Shown here: positions 26,696 through 35,358 of the stretch, one piece after another
Position numbering within the stretch: position 1 is the first letter of the stretch
How the letters are laid out: each line of letters begins with the position of its first letter
DNA from: DATFVJ01 sp963712955
GTDB lineage: Bacteria > Actinomycetota > Actinomycetes > Streptosporangiales > Streptosporangiaceae
Assembly: GCA_963712955.1 (NCBI GenBank)
Contig: CAVQKF010000006.1
Location: 1-64,000 of the forward strand
Reading direction: 5' to 3'
Length of the DNA stretch: 64,000 nucleotides
Program-made: the position numbers and the translations under genes
The notes under the pieces: model-generated
The model's input: only the letters and a program-made list of their open reading frames with translations
Databases searched by the model: none
What the model was told of the DNA's origin: nothing

Positions 26696-28421
26696 ATGGC
26701 TTACGCCGAGAGACGTGGGAAAGGAGCGCGCCCGTGGCGTGTGAAATACAAGCTGCCCAACGGGCAGGAGGACAGCCAATCCGGTTTCGAGACCAAAGCC
26801 GCCGCGCTCGTTTGGGGCCGCGACCAGGAATCGAAGATCCGCGAAGGCAGGTGGACCGACCGGAAAGCAGGGGAGATCACGGTCGATGAATGGACCGGCC
26901 AGTGGCTGCGATTACAGGATGTCGGCATCAGTACCGAGGCCAACCGCGAGTACCTCATCCGGCGGTTCATCCAGCCCGCCTGGGGTGACCGCCCCCTGGC
27001 GTCGCTGACCACCGCGGAAATCGGCGAATGGGAGAACGACCTGTGCGCCGGTGGGCTCTCGCGGCGGACGGCACGGGACGCCCGCAGCCTGCTGTGCACC
27101 ATCCTGGGCGACGCCGCAGCGGCCAAGCCACCGCTGATCCCCTACAACCCGGCCGTCCGGCCCCGCAACCGGGGCAGGAAGACCGGCCGCCGGCTCCTGC
27201 GCAGCCCGCAGCGGACCTGGGCCACCCCGCTGGAAACGCTGCTCATCGCCGAACGGGCTGCGCTGCTGTCCGGCCGGGACGACGACTTCACACTGGTGGT
27301 CACGATCGGCTACACGGGGCATGCGGTGGGGCGAGGCGATCGGCCTCGAACGCGAGTACCTCAAGCGTTCCCACGTGAACGTGGAGTGGCAGCTGCGCGA
27401 GGTCAACGGCACCTTCTACCGGCTGCCACCCAAGGACGACTCCTACCGCAGCACCAACTGGGAACCCCGCCTGCCGGTCGACCTGCCGCCCTTCCTCACC
27501 ACCCTGCTCGACGGCCAGGCCGCCAAGCACGCACAACACCGGTGCGCCTGCACCAGCCAGCACGGCGGCAGCGGCCAGTACATCTTCACCGGCCCCGACG
27601 GCGGCCACTACCGGCGCAGCAACCACGCCCGCCGGATCTTCCGCCCCGCCTGCGACGGCCGGTACGAACCGGTGAGGGCACGGCCAGGCAAACTCGTCAT
27701 CGCCGACGCCACCACCTGGCCCGGCCGCCCAGTCGCATCCTGGCCCCCGGCGCAGCCGAACCAGCCCTTCGCCGCCCCGACGGGCGCGGGAGTCCCCGTG
27801 CTGATCAGCACGGAAGGCAAAGGACGCTGCCCAAACTGCGGGCACGCACTCGTCCTGCGCCGCGACGGCCGCCTCATCTCGCACGTGGCCGCCGATGCGC
27901 GTTGCCCTGGCAGCGGGCAGCAACCCGCCGAGGACGCCCCACTGGTCTGCTGGCTACCGGTGAAGACCGGGCTCACCCGGCACGGCCTTCGCCACAGCCA
28001 AAAAACCTGGATGGCCGAGGACGGCATCCCCGAAATCCTTGCCGAACAGCGGCTCGGGCACGAGGTGCCCGGGATGCGCGGCCTGTACACCCACGCTTCG
28101 GACCGGATGCGCAACGAGCTGGTGGCAGCGCTCCAGCAGCGCTGGGAGGACTCGCTGCGGGCCCGCGCAGCGATTGACCCGCACTCGCCTGTCCCGCTGC
28201 TGGACGCGCTCCTGGCGCCCTACGGCGGCGAAACCACACAACCAGCCGCACCGCGGCTCACGCTCGCGCCAGCGCCGCCGCCGAAACGCGGGCGAGACGG
28301 CCGGGCAAGAGCGGGAACCGGGCGAGCAAGAACCGGGAGTGGGAGAAAAGATGATCTCCCAAATTCCTCCCAAAATGACGAATCGTCACCCTCGGCGAGT
28401 AGGGTGACGATTGTCAGATAA
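26696..28421 (+). pseudogene. int: Tyrosine integrase of an integrative element, single-base frameshift
   Basis: Site-specific recombinase of about 575 residues when joined. Frame 2 (from 26696) encodes the AP2-like and core-binding N-terminus (YKLPNGQEDSQSGFETKAAA) up to VVTIGYTG. Frame 3 continues from 27321 with MRWGEAIGLEREYL (catalytic Arg), HGLRHSQKTWMAED (His-x-x-Arg) and LGHEVPGMRGLYTHAS (His and nucleophile Tyr). The frames meet at a GGGG run near 27316-27319, where one G fewer would restore ACG GGC ATG CGG. All catalytic residues are intact, so this is either a recent inactivation or a sequencing error. A zinc-ribbon-like insert (CPNCGHALVLRRDGRLISH) lies in the catalytic domain. 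The gene ends 35 bp before tRNA-Ala, the likely attachment site. Confidence 0.87.
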
Positions 28422-28456
28422 GGTCGTGACCTGGCCTGATACCAGGTTCCTCGCGG

Positions 28457-28529
28457 TGGAGCTGAGGGGATTTGAACCCCGACCCCCTCGATGCGAACGA
28501 GGTGCGCTACCGGACTGCGCTACAGCCCC
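28457..28529 (-). tRNA. tRNA-Ala (anticodon CGC)
   Basis: A 73-nt cloverleaf. The acceptor stem GGGGCTG pairs with CAGCTCC and includes the G3:U70 pair that identifies alanine tRNAs. The anticodon stem-loop is CCTCG-TTCGCAT-CGAGG and the T arm is GGGG-TTCAAAT-CCCC. The discriminator is A and CCA is not fully encoded. The 3' end points at the integrase gene, as expected for an integration site. Confidence 0.95.
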
Positions 28530-28568
28530 AAGAACGCCAGCCAGCGTAGCAAACCCGCGATGGTCCTC

Positions 28569-28620
28569 GCGTCGGCCACGCGTCGGCCACGCGTCGGCCA
28601 CGCGTCGGCCACGCGTCGCC
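28569..28620 (+). repeat. Tandem repeat, 11 bp x 4.7
   Basis: Four perfect copies of GCGTCGGCCAC starting at 28569, then a partial fifth. It lies between tRNA-Ala and the DUF167 gene, upstream of both. Confidence 0.95.
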
Positions 28621-28712
28621 GCTGTCGCCGGGGGCGCGGTCAAACTGCGCAGCCGGGCAGATCGTGGCGGCGTCCCAACACCCAGACGCCGTTCACGTTC
28701 ACATAGGGGATC

Positions 28713-29027
28713 GTGGGAACCGTGAGCGAGCAAACCTTCCGGTTCGCTGTCCGGATCAAACCGGGGGCCCGCCGCGACGCGGTCGGCGGTAGGTGGAACG
28801 GTGCCGCAAGAGCAGCATTGCTTGTGGCGGTCGCGGCGCCCGCCGTCGAGGGCAAGGCGAACGAGGCTGTGCGGCGTGCCGTGGCCCAGGCCTTCGGCGT
28901 GCGGCCAAGCGACGTCGGGATCGTTTCAGGTCAGCGTAGCCGGGACAAACTCGTCGAACTCAACCCTGCCCCCGCCGACGCGGCAGCGCGGCTCGGCGCT
29001 CTGCTGGGACCGCCACCGGACGGTTGA
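28713..29027 (+). CDS. DUF167 / YggU-family protein
   Basis: A 104-residue protein of the DUF167 family: FAVRIKPGARRDAVGG at the start, the conserved VAAPAVEGKANEAVRRAVAQ, and VGIVSGQRSRDKLVEL. The fold is known, the biochemical role is not. GTG at 28713 is used; an in-frame GTG at 28722 (VSEQTFRFAV) is equally plausible. In several bacteria such genes sit near cell-division or cell-envelope genes, and here it is convergent with the sepX-like gene. Confidence 0.88.
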   Translation: MGTVSEQTFRFAVRIKPGARRDAVGGRWNGAARAALLVAVAAPAVEGKANEAVRRAVAQAFGVRPSDVGIVSGQRSRDKLVELNPAPADAAARLGALLGPPPDG

Positions 29028-29094
29028 GCCCCCCATTGAGTTCCGCATTGGACTCCCCGTTGGACTGCCTGGTCGCTTTCCGGGCAAGCTCGGC

Positions 29095-29859
29095 TCAGTC
29101 GCCTACGGCACGTCGCTTCGCGTCGGCGTACTGGTCGTAGAGCACCTCATCGACCCGCGGCGTAATGTCGACCACCTCGGCAGTTGCGGTCTCGTCAGCG
29201 ACACCTACAGGGCTGCCCGCCGCGCCACTGACCGGACTCACTGCATCACTGACCGGCCGAGCGCTGACCCGCCGATGACCAGCGCTGTCAGAGGTTGCGG
29301 CTGCGCCGCGCGCGGGGCTCATTTCTGCGCTTGCGCCGCGCGTGCCCCTCCGTTCTGCGGCTGCGCCGCGCGCCCTCAGGTCTGCCGCTGCGCCGCGCGC
29401 GTCCCTCATTTCGGCGTCGGCGTGGACAGCCTCCCGCAACAGCATGATGTACCCGGCGAGTATGGCAGCCGGAGGCACGATCACCCACCAGCTGGCCAGC
29501 CCGGCGGCCCCGATTGTCGCGGCAGCGACGGCGAGCGCCACCAGTAGGCAGAACAGGCTCCGGCGAGCCGCCATGGCGCGAGCGCGGGCAGGGCTCCTGG
29601 GCTGCCATCCGGCATCGATTCGCCGCCGTGGCCGCAGATGGTCCTCCTGGGGAGCATTGGCGGGCACGCCGGAGGCGCCTGCCTCGCAGAACGCGAGGTC
29701 CCCGGCGACGCCAGCATCGGCAATTTCTGGACCCGATACCGTGGCCCCCCGCCGCGAGCCCGATGACGTCTCGTGATGAGGTTCACGCCGCAGCCACCTC
29801 GGCACGAGCACCCCGGCCCAGATGGCGACGATCGCCAGGTAGAGGATCGTGCTGCTCAA
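29095..29859 (-). CDS. SepX/GlpR-like divisome membrane protein
   Basis: Membrane protein of about 254 residues. The N-terminal helix SSTILYLAIVAIWAGVLVPR with WLRR matches the opening of actinobacterial SepX (Streptomyces) and GlpR (Corynebacterium), the receptor of the gephyrin-like protein Glp in cell division. Two more helices lie near residues 100-145 (LFCLLVALAVAAATIGAAGL, WWVIVPPAAILAGYIMLL). The cytoplasmic C-terminus ends with EVVDITPRVDEVLYDQYADA. TTG at 29859 with GAGGAGG just before it is preferred, another TTG at 29874 is possible. The middle is rich in Arg/Ala repeats (RGAAA, RGTRGA). The moeA/glp gene lies in the same locus at 32413, which supports the call. Confidence 0.75.
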   Translation of the reverse strand: MSSTILYLAIVAIWAGVLVPRWLRREPHHETSSGSRRGATVSGPEIADAGVAGDLAFCEAGASGVPANAPQEDHLRPRRRIDAGWQPRSPARARAMAARRSLFCLLVALAVAAATIGAAGLASWWVIVPPAAILAGYIMLLREAVHADAEMRDARGAAADLRARGAAAERRGTRGASAEMSPARGAAATSDSAGHRRVSARPVSDAVSPVSGAAGSPVGVADETATAEVVDITPRVDEVLYDQYADAKRRAVGD

Positions 29860-30041
29860 CGGTCCTCCTCGCAAGCATGTCCGGGCCGGGCGCGTTCCGG
29901 AATTTGGAGCATGCCCACGTCACGCAAGGTAAACGGCTCAGCCAGCCTTGACGAGCATTCGGCCCGGTGTGTCGTGAGATCGGTGGAGGTCGACTTCTCC
30001 GAGCGGCCATAGGCGGATCGCTGCAGGGATCCCGCGGCAGG

Positions 30042-30668
30042 TCAGGCGCGTGGCACGGAGCGGGCGCTGCGCCAGCGCGGAAGCAGTCCTCCCGGCGCGT
30101 CCTCGGCTGTCAGCGCGTAGCAGAGATGATCCCGCCAGGCGCCGTCAATGTGCAGGTGACGCCGTCGCAGGCCCTCCTCGCGGAAGCCGAGCTTCTCGAC
30201 CACACGCCGGCTCGCCTGATTCTCCGGCCGGATGTTGGCCTCGATCCTGTGCAGGCTGACCACAAAGAAACAGTGGTCTACGGCCATGGCGAGCGCGGTA
30301 GGCGTCACACCGCGGCCAGCGCACGCTTCATCGATCCAATAACCAACCTGGGCGGACCGCGCCGATCCCCACTGGATGCTGCCGATGGTGAGCTGCCCGG
30401 CGAACTGCCCGCCGTATGTTATGACCCACGGCATGGCGATGCCCAGCCGCGCCTCGCGCCGCATGGACCTGGCCATCGCCACGTATGGCCCGAGGCCGGA
30501 CCTGTAAAGCGGCGTCTCCGGATTCGTCGGCTCCCAGGGCCGGAGCCAGGCTGCGTTGCGCAGCCGTGTCTCGCGCCAGGCTGGGGCGTCACGCACACGG
30601 ACCGGGCGCAGCTCGACCGGCTTGTCGAGCAGTGTTGGCTCGACGAGCGTGACCGGCCACCCACGCAT
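30042..30668 (-). CDS. rimJ: RimJ-like GNAT acetyltransferase
   Basis: Protein N-acetyltransferase of the RimJ/RimL type, about 208 residues. PVELRPVRVRDAPAWRETRL opens the domain, VGYWIDEACAGRGVTPTALA is the acetyl-CoA loop and HRIEANIRPENQASRRVVEK with LGFREEGLRRRHLHIDG closes it. ATG at 30668 starts the conserved part; the frame extends to 30737. In mycobacteria and streptomycetes this gene lies between moeA/mog and the glpR/sepX gene, as here. A tandem-repeat array (30807-31130) separates it from mog, so it may no longer share the upstream promoter. Confidence 0.9.
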   Translation of the reverse strand: MRGWPVTLVEPTLLDKPVELRPVRVRDAPAWRETRLRNAAWLRPWEPTNPETPLYRSGLGPYVAMARSMRREARLGIAMPWVITYGGQFAGQLTIGSIQWGSARSAQVGYWIDEACAGRGVTPTALAMAVDHCFFVVSLHRIEANIRPENQASRRVVEKLGFREEGLRRRHLHIDGAWRDHLCYALTAEDAPGGLLPRWRSARSVPRA

Positions 30669-30806
30669 GCGTTCCACGGGACAATCATTCCCCTGCAGCC
30701 AGCCTGGGCGCCACAACCTGTCCGTGAGACCGTCCACATCTTGGATGGGCGCCCGCTGTGCCGGCCGGGCGGCGCGTCCCGTCAGGCAACGTGCCAGAAC
30801 ATCTAT

Positions 30807-31130
30807 CCGTAACGGCTCCGCGGGGTCTCGCCCGGGCCGGCGCCGCCTGGCGGGGGTTCCGGGGGGTCGCCCCCCGGGCTGGCACAGCCGTAACGGCTCC
30901 GCGGGGTCTCGGCTGGGCCTGGCGCCGCCTGGCGGGGGGGGTTCCGGGGGGTCGCCCCCTGGGCTGGCACAGCCGTAACGGCTCCGCGGGGTCTCGCCCG
31001 GGCCGGCGCCGCCCGGCGGGGGTTCCGGGGGGTCGCCCCCCGGGCTGGCACAGCCGTAACGGCTCTGCGGGGTCTCGCCTGGGCCGGCGCCGCCTGGCGG
31101 GGGTTCCGGGGGTCACCCCGGGCTGTGCGG
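30807..31130 (-). repeat. Tandem array, 4 x about 81 bp, each with a strong hairpin
   Basis: Units begin at 30807, 30888, 30973 and 31054 with CCGTAACGGCTCCGCGGGGT; lengths are 81, 85, 81 and about 76. Each unit contains a GC hairpin, CCGGGGGG-TCG-CCCCCCGG (one arm base changed in unit 2, shortened in unit 4). Units differ by a few substitutions and G-run lengths. There are no unique spacers, so it is not a CRISPR array. It fills the gap between mog and rimJ. The hairpins could terminate transcription or process the mRNA. Confidence 0.92.
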
Positions 31131-31165
31131 GCGCTCGTTCCGGCGGGCCGGGCCTAACGGGGCGA

Positions 31166-31681
31166 TCACGCCCGCCGCGGATGGTCGCCGCCGCGGATCT
31201 GGTCCACCGCGTGCGCGAGCACTGGGGTGAGCACCGCCATTCCATCCCGAACCCCACCAGCGGAGCCGGGCAGATTCACCAGCAGGGTCCGGCCGGCCAG
31301 CCCTGCCACGCCGCGGGACAAGATCGCCGCAGGTACGGCGTCGGCGCCCGCCGCGCGGATCGCCTCGGCGATCCCCGGGATCTCGGTGTCGAGGACGCGG
31401 CTGGTCATCTCGGGGGTGCGGTCGGTTGGCGTCAGCCCGGTCCCACCTGTCGTTACGACGACGTCGTAGCCCTCGGCGACGGCCTCTTGCAAGGCCGCCT
31501 CGACGGGCTCGCCGTCAGGCACCAGGACGGGCCCGTCCACCGCCGCGCAGCCGGCCGAACGCAGCAGTGACACCAGCACGGGCCCGCTGCGATCCTCGTA
31601 TACTCCGGCCGCGGCGCGGTTCGACACCGTTATGGCGAGCGCCCTGATGCCGCTGCGCCGGGTTCCCTCATGACCGTTCAT
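31166..31681 (-). CDS. mog: Molybdopterin adenylyltransferase / MoaB-Mog family protein
   Basis: Acts in molybdenum cofactor synthesis by adenylylating molybdopterin. The core has 171 residues: IRALAITVSNRAAAGVYEDR, DVVVTTGGTGLTPTDRTPE (signature) and AGLAGRTLLVNLPGSAGGVR. ATG at 31681 starts the normal domain. The frame is open upstream to 31885 through about nine copies of a GPAVPRA-like heptapeptide, so a longer protein starting there (14-bp overlap with moaC) is possible. It lies between moaC and rimJ on the same strand. Confidence 0.9.
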   Translation of the reverse strand: MNGHEGTRRSGIRALAITVSNRAAAGVYEDRSGPVLVSLLRSAGCAAVDGPVLVPDGEPVEAALQEAVAEGYDVVVTTGGTGLTPTDRTPEMTSRVLDTEIPGIAEAIRAAGADAVPAAILSRGVAGLAGRTLLVNLPGSAGGVRDGMAVLTPVLAHAVDQIRGGDHPRRA

Positions 31682-31694
31682 GAGCTCCGCCCAC

Positions 31695-31860
31695 GGCTGC
31701 GCGGGACCCGCCCGCGAACGCGCGGGACCCGCCGGCGGCACCGCGGGACCCGCCCGCGGCACTGCGGGACCCGCCCGCGGCACCGCGGGACCCGCCCGCG
31801 GCACTGCGGGAGCCGCCCGCGCCACTGCGGGACCCGCCCGCGGCACCGCGGGACCCGGGC
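31695..31860 (-). repeat. 21-bp tandem repeats at the 5' end of mog
   Basis: About eight units related to the plus-strand sequence GCGGGACCCGCCCGCGGCAC. They are spaced 21 bp, with T/C variants, and in frame with mog they encode GPAVPRA-like heptapeptides. The period is a multiple of three, so copy-number change keeps the frame. Either an N-terminal low-complexity extension of Mog or a leader repeat. Confidence 0.85.
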
Positions 31861-31871
31861 GCGACCGCGCC

Positions 31872-32387
31872 TCACGATCGTTCACCAGGCCGCCGCCACG
31901 GCCCTGTCGTGCCGCCGGTCTTCTCCTCCACCTGGATTTCGGAGATCACCGCCGCCGGGTCGATCGCCTTCACCATGTCAACGAGCGCTAGTCCCGCGAC
32001 GCTGACCGCGGTAAGCGCCTCCATCTCGACCCCGGTCCTGTCCGCGGTCCGCGCGGTGGCAACGATCGACACGCCCCAATCCTCGATCGCAAGATCAACC
32101 GTGACGCCATGCAGCGCGATCGGGTGGCACAGCGGGATGAGGTCAGGAGTCCGCTTCGATCCCGCGATCCCCGCGATCCTGGCAACCGCGAGCGCGTCCC
32201 CCTTGGGCACCCCGCCGCCCCGCAGGGCCACAACGGCCGGGCCGGACAGCCACACCCGTCCGGTGGCACGGGCGGTCCGCACGGTCACGTCCTTGGCCGA
32301 CACGTCGACCATGCGCGCCGCGCCTGTCTCGTCCACGTGGGTCAGGCCGCCGCCGTCCGGCCCGGCTGCGTTACCGCCGGTGTTCAT
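31872..32387 (-). CDS. moaC: Cyclic pyranopterin monophosphate synthase
   Basis: Converts the MoaA product to cyclic pyranopterin monophosphate in molybdenum cofactor synthesis. The protein has 171 residues. LTHVDETGAARMVDVSAKDV is the standard opening, LIPLCHPIALHGV the conserved His region, and ALVDMVKAIDPAAVI carries the catalytic Asp and Lys. ATG at 32387 is used because the upstream frame is the antisense of moeA sequence. It lies 25 bp behind moeA on the same strand, and the mog frame begins at or just after its stop. Confidence 0.95.
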   Translation of the reverse strand: MNTGGNAAGPDGGGLTHVDETGAARMVDVSAKDVTVRTARATGRVWLSGPAVVALRGGGVPKGDALAVARIAGIAGSKRTPDLIPLCHPIALHGVTVDLAIEDWGVSIVATARTADRTGVEMEALTAVSVAGLALVDMVKAIDPAAVISEIQVEEKTGGTTGPWRRPGERS

Positions 32388-32412
32388 GGCAGGCGTGCCA
32401 CCGCCGGTGTGT

Positions 32413-33615
32413 TCAGGGGAGCCACATGACCTCCGCTTCGTCGCCCATCGCCATCTCCGTGACCGGTTCTGGGACGATGATGAGCGCGTTGGCGGCGGCC
32501 AGCGAGGCGAGCCGGTGTGAACCCTGCCCGGCCAGCGGGGCGACCACCGCACGATCCAGGTGCGCCAGGGCGAACGACCGCTTGCCGTCGGGGGAGCGCA
32601 GCGGTCCGGTCAGCATCGCCTGCACCGTGCGCAGCCGTTCGGGATCAATTCCCTGCAGCGCGCGCAGAGCCGGGCGCACAAACAGCTGGAACGACACGTA
32701 GGCACTGACCGGGTTACCCGGCAGTGTGAAGATCGGCGTCTGCTCGTCTCCCACCGCGCCGAATCCCTGCGGCATCCCCGGCTGCATCGCGACCTTGGCG
32801 AACTCCACGCTGCCGAGACGGCTGAGCGCGTCCTTGACGACATCGTGCTCGCCGCCCATGCTGACGCCCCCGCTCGTGACGAGCACGTCGGCGCGCATGA
32901 GCTGGTCCTCGATGGCCGCCATCAGCGCGCGCGGGTCGTCGCGGACGGCGCCGTGCCTGAAGGCCACGCTCCCAGCCTGGCGGGCGGCAGCCGCGAGCAT
33001 GAAGCTGTTGGACTCCCAGATCCGCCCGGGCGTCACAGGCGTGCCAGGCTCCGCGAGCTCGTTGCCCGTGGAAAGCACGGCCACCCGGGGCCGCGGGCGG
33101 ACAGGCACGGCAGAGCGGCCCGCGGCGGCGAGCAGCCCGAGCTGCACGGGCCCGACCTGGGTTCCCGCGGCAAGCACCTGGCCGCCGGCCTGCATATCCT
33201 CGCCGGTGTGCCTGATCGCGTGCCCGGGCGCGGCCGCCTGGCGCACCTCGACCTTCGTCGTCCCGCCGTCTGTCCACTCGACAGGCACCACCGTGTCGGC
33301 ATTCGCTGGAAGCTGCGCACCTGTCATTATCCGAACGGCTGCGCCAGGTGTCACCGCATAGGCTCCGGTGTCACCGGCCACGACCTCGCCGACGACGGGC
33401 AGGGTGACGGGATGCCCGGAGGTGGCGTCTGCGACGTCGGCGGACAGGACCGCGTAACCGTCCATCGCCGAGTTGTCGAACGACGGCAGGGGCAGGGTCG
33501 CGGCGATGTCCTCGGTCAGGACGCCGCCCTCGGCTTCGAGCAGGCCGAGTTCGATCGGTGCGATCGGGCGGATCGCGGCGAGGATCCTGGCCAGGTGCTC
33601 GTCAACCGATCTCAT
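32413..33615 (-). CDS. moeA: Molybdopterin molybdenumtransferase / gephyrin-like protein (MoeA/Glp)
   Basis: A 400-residue MoeA-family protein that inserts molybdate into molybdopterin. Typical stretches are LPLPSFDNSAMDGYAVLSAD, VRIMTGAQLPANADTVVPVE, VAVLSTGNELAEPGTPV, DVLVTSGGVSMGGEHD and FTLPGNPVSAYVSF. In Corynebacterium the homologue in this gene order (Glp) binds FtsZ and the membrane protein GlpR. The presence of a GlpR/SepX-like gene at 29095 suggests the same dual role here (inference). The ATG overlaps the galU stop by 4 bp (33615-33612). Confidence 0.93.
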   Translation of the reverse strand: MRSVDEHLARILAAIRPIAPIELGLLEAEGGVLTEDIAATLPLPSFDNSAMDGYAVLSADVADATSGHPVTLPVVGEVVAGDTGAYAVTPGAAVRIMTGAQLPANADTVVPVEWTDGGTTKVEVRQAAAPGHAIRHTGEDMQAGGQVLAAGTQVGPVQLGLLAAAGRSAVPVRPRPRVAVLSTGNELAEPGTPVTPGRIWESNSFMLAAAARQAGSVAFRHGAVRDDPRALMAAIEDQLMRADVLVTSGGVSMGGEHDVVKDALSRLGSVEFAKVAMQPGMPQGFGAVGDEQTPIFTLPGNPVSAYVSFQLFVRPALRALQGIDPERLRTVQAMLTGPLRSPDGKRSFALAHLDRAVVAPLAGQGSHRLASLAAANALIIVPEPVTEMAMGDEAEVMWLP

Positions 33616-34508
33616 GGCAGATCCGCCAGGTACTTGCGGAGCCAGGGCACGAACTCGTCCGCGAGATCGGGGCGCTCGCAGGCGAACTGAACGAGCGTGC
33701 GCAGGTAGTCAAGCTTGTTCCCCGTGTCGTAGCGGCGTCCACGAAACAGCACTCCGTGCACCCCGGGCGCGCCGTCGTCGCGGGCCAGTTCCCTGAGCGC
33801 GTCGGTGAGCTGGATCTCGCCGCCCCTGCCGGGCGGTGTGTGCCTCAGCACCTCGAAGACGGCCGGATCGCAGACGTACCTGCCGATGATGATCCAGCGG
33901 CTCGGTGCCTCGCCTGGTACCGGCTTTTCCACCAGGTCGGTGACGGTGACGACGTCCTCCTCCGCCGTGGGGCTGATCGCGGCGCAGCCGTACTGGCTGA
34001 CCTGCTCGGGGTCCACCTCCATGAGCGCGACGACGCTGCCGCCGTAACGGTTGCGCACCTCGATCATGCGGGTGAGCAGCGGGTCGCGCGGGTCGATCAA
34101 GTCATCACCGAGCAGCACAGCGAACGGCTCGGACCCGACGTGCTGTGCCGCGCATGCCACAGCGTGGCCCAGACCCCTCGGGTCGCCCTGCCGCACGTAG
34201 TGCATGGTGGCAAGCTCGCTTGATTCGCGGACGAGCGCGAGGCGGTCGTTGTCGTCCTTGGCGGCGAGCGCCTCCTCCAGTTCGTAGTTCCTGTCGAAGT
34301 GGTCCTCGATCGATCGCTTGCTGCGACCGGTGATGAGCAGCACGTCGGTCAGGCCGGACGCTACCGCCTCCTCGACGACATACTGGATGGCCGGCTTGTC
34401 GACTATGGGCAGCATTTCCTTGGGCGTCGCCTTTGTCGCGGGCAGGAATCTGGTACCCAGACCCGCTGCGGGGACGACTGCCTTGGTTACAGCGGCGAAT
34501 TGAGCCAT
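33612..34508 (-). CDS. galU: UTP-glucose-1-phosphate uridylyltransferase
   Basis: Makes UDP-glucose for cell-envelope glycans and trehalose. The 298 residues include the nucleotide-binding GLGTRFLPATKATPKEMLP, YVRQGDPRGLGHAVACAA, FAVLLGDDLIDP, the substrate loop VEKPVPGEAPSRWIIIGRYV and GGEIQLTDALREL. First gene of the descending galU-moeA-moaC-mog operon. The 135-bp gap to the divergent cyclo-ligase gene must hold both promoters. Confidence 0.97.
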   Translation of the reverse strand: MAQFAAVTKAVVPAAGLGTRFLPATKATPKEMLPIVDKPAIQYVVEEAVASGLTDVLLITGRSKRSIEDHFDRNYELEEALAAKDDNDRLALVRESSELATMHYVRQGDPRGLGHAVACAAQHVGSEPFAVLLGDDLIDPRDPLLTRMIEVRNRYGGSVVALMEVDPEQVSQYGCAAISPTAEEDVVTVTDLVEKPVPGEAPSRWIIIGRYVCDPAVFEVLRHTPPGRGGEIQLTDALRELARDDGAPGVHGVLFRGRRYDTGNKLDYLRTLVQFACERPDLADEFVPWLRKYLADLP

Positions 34509-34643
34509 GCTCGAACCTTAAGGGGTCACGCGGGCAGGGTTGTGCGACTCCCGGTACTGGCCTGGCACTGGTCTCTTCGATGTATTGCACGAAGTGCGCC
34601 ACGAAGTAGGCCACGGAGTAGGCCAGATTGGAGTGCCCTGAAC

Positions 34644-35303
34644 ATGAGCCAGGACGCCGTCAGCTGCGGCGCCCCGCGGGATGTAGCGGCGCAAAAGGCC
34701 GCACTGCGGACGCGATTGCGCGCCGCCCGGGCGGCGATGGCGCCGGGCGAGCGGTCCTCGGCCGGGCGCGGGCTGCGGGACGCTGTGCTCTCGCTGCCGG
34801 AGGCGGAAATGGCGGGCACGGTCTGCGCCTACTTCTCCGTGGGCGCCGAGCCTGACACGAGAAGCCTTGTGTACGCGCTGTGGAAGCGCGGGACGTACGT
34901 GCTGCTTCCGCTGCTGCGCGACGACGGGGATCTGGACTGGGCATCCTACGAGGGACCGGACTCCGTGCGGCCACGCCCGGACGGACGGCAAGGTCTCGCC
35001 GAGCCTGCCGAGCCGCCGCGCGGGGTGGACGCGATCGCTCGCGCGGCGCTGGTGATCGTGCCGGCCCTGGCCGTGGACAGACGGGGAATGCGGCTCGGCC
35101 GGGGCAGCGGCAGTTATGACCGCGCGCTCGCCCGGGTGAGCCCCGCGGTCCCCACGGTGGCGCTCGTGTACGACGGCGAACTGGTCGACGAGGTGCCGTC
35201 GGCGTCGCACGACCGGGCGGTCCGGCTGGTGGCGCGCCCGTCGGCCGGGTTCACCAGGCTCCCGCTGCTACCGGCGAGCTCGCACCGAGTGCCTTCCCCC
35301 TGA
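34644..35303 (+). CDS. 5-formyltetrahydrofolate cyclo-ligase
   Basis: ATP-dependent salvage of 5-formyl-THF to 5,10-methenyl-THF. The protein has 219 residues. AAQKAALRTRLRAARAAMAP is the N-terminal basic helix and GTVCAYFSVGAEPDTRSLVY the folate region. The nucleotide loop reads RRGMRLGRGSGSYDRALAR; most homologues have GGGYYDR, so two positions are changed but Gly, Tyr, Asp and Arg remain. Divergent from galU exactly as in the mycobacterial order. ATG at 34644 is the first codon that fits the family. Confidence 0.9.
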   Translation: MSQDAVSCGAPRDVAAQKAALRTRLRAARAAMAPGERSSAGRGLRDAVLSLPEAEMAGTVCAYFSVGAEPDTRSLVYALWKRGTYVLLPLLRDDGDLDWASYEGPDSVRPRPDGRQGLAEPAEPPRGVDAIARAALVIVPALAVDRRGMRLGRGSGSYDRALARVSPAVPTVALVYDGELVDEVPSASHDRAVRLVARPSAGFTRLPLLPASSHRVPSP

Positions 35304-35358
35304 GGGTATATTTAGCAGTCGGGAGGCGCGAGTGCCAGCGCCACCGGAGGGAGGGCTC

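Noticed and set aside
30807..31130. CRISPR-like array
   Set aside because: The repeats are directly adjacent, about 81 bp long, with no unique spacers and no cas genes.
35284..35312. TATATT promoter for the FmdB-type gene
   Set aside because: No -35 element at suitable distance; the gene may simply be co-transcribed with the cyclo-ligase.
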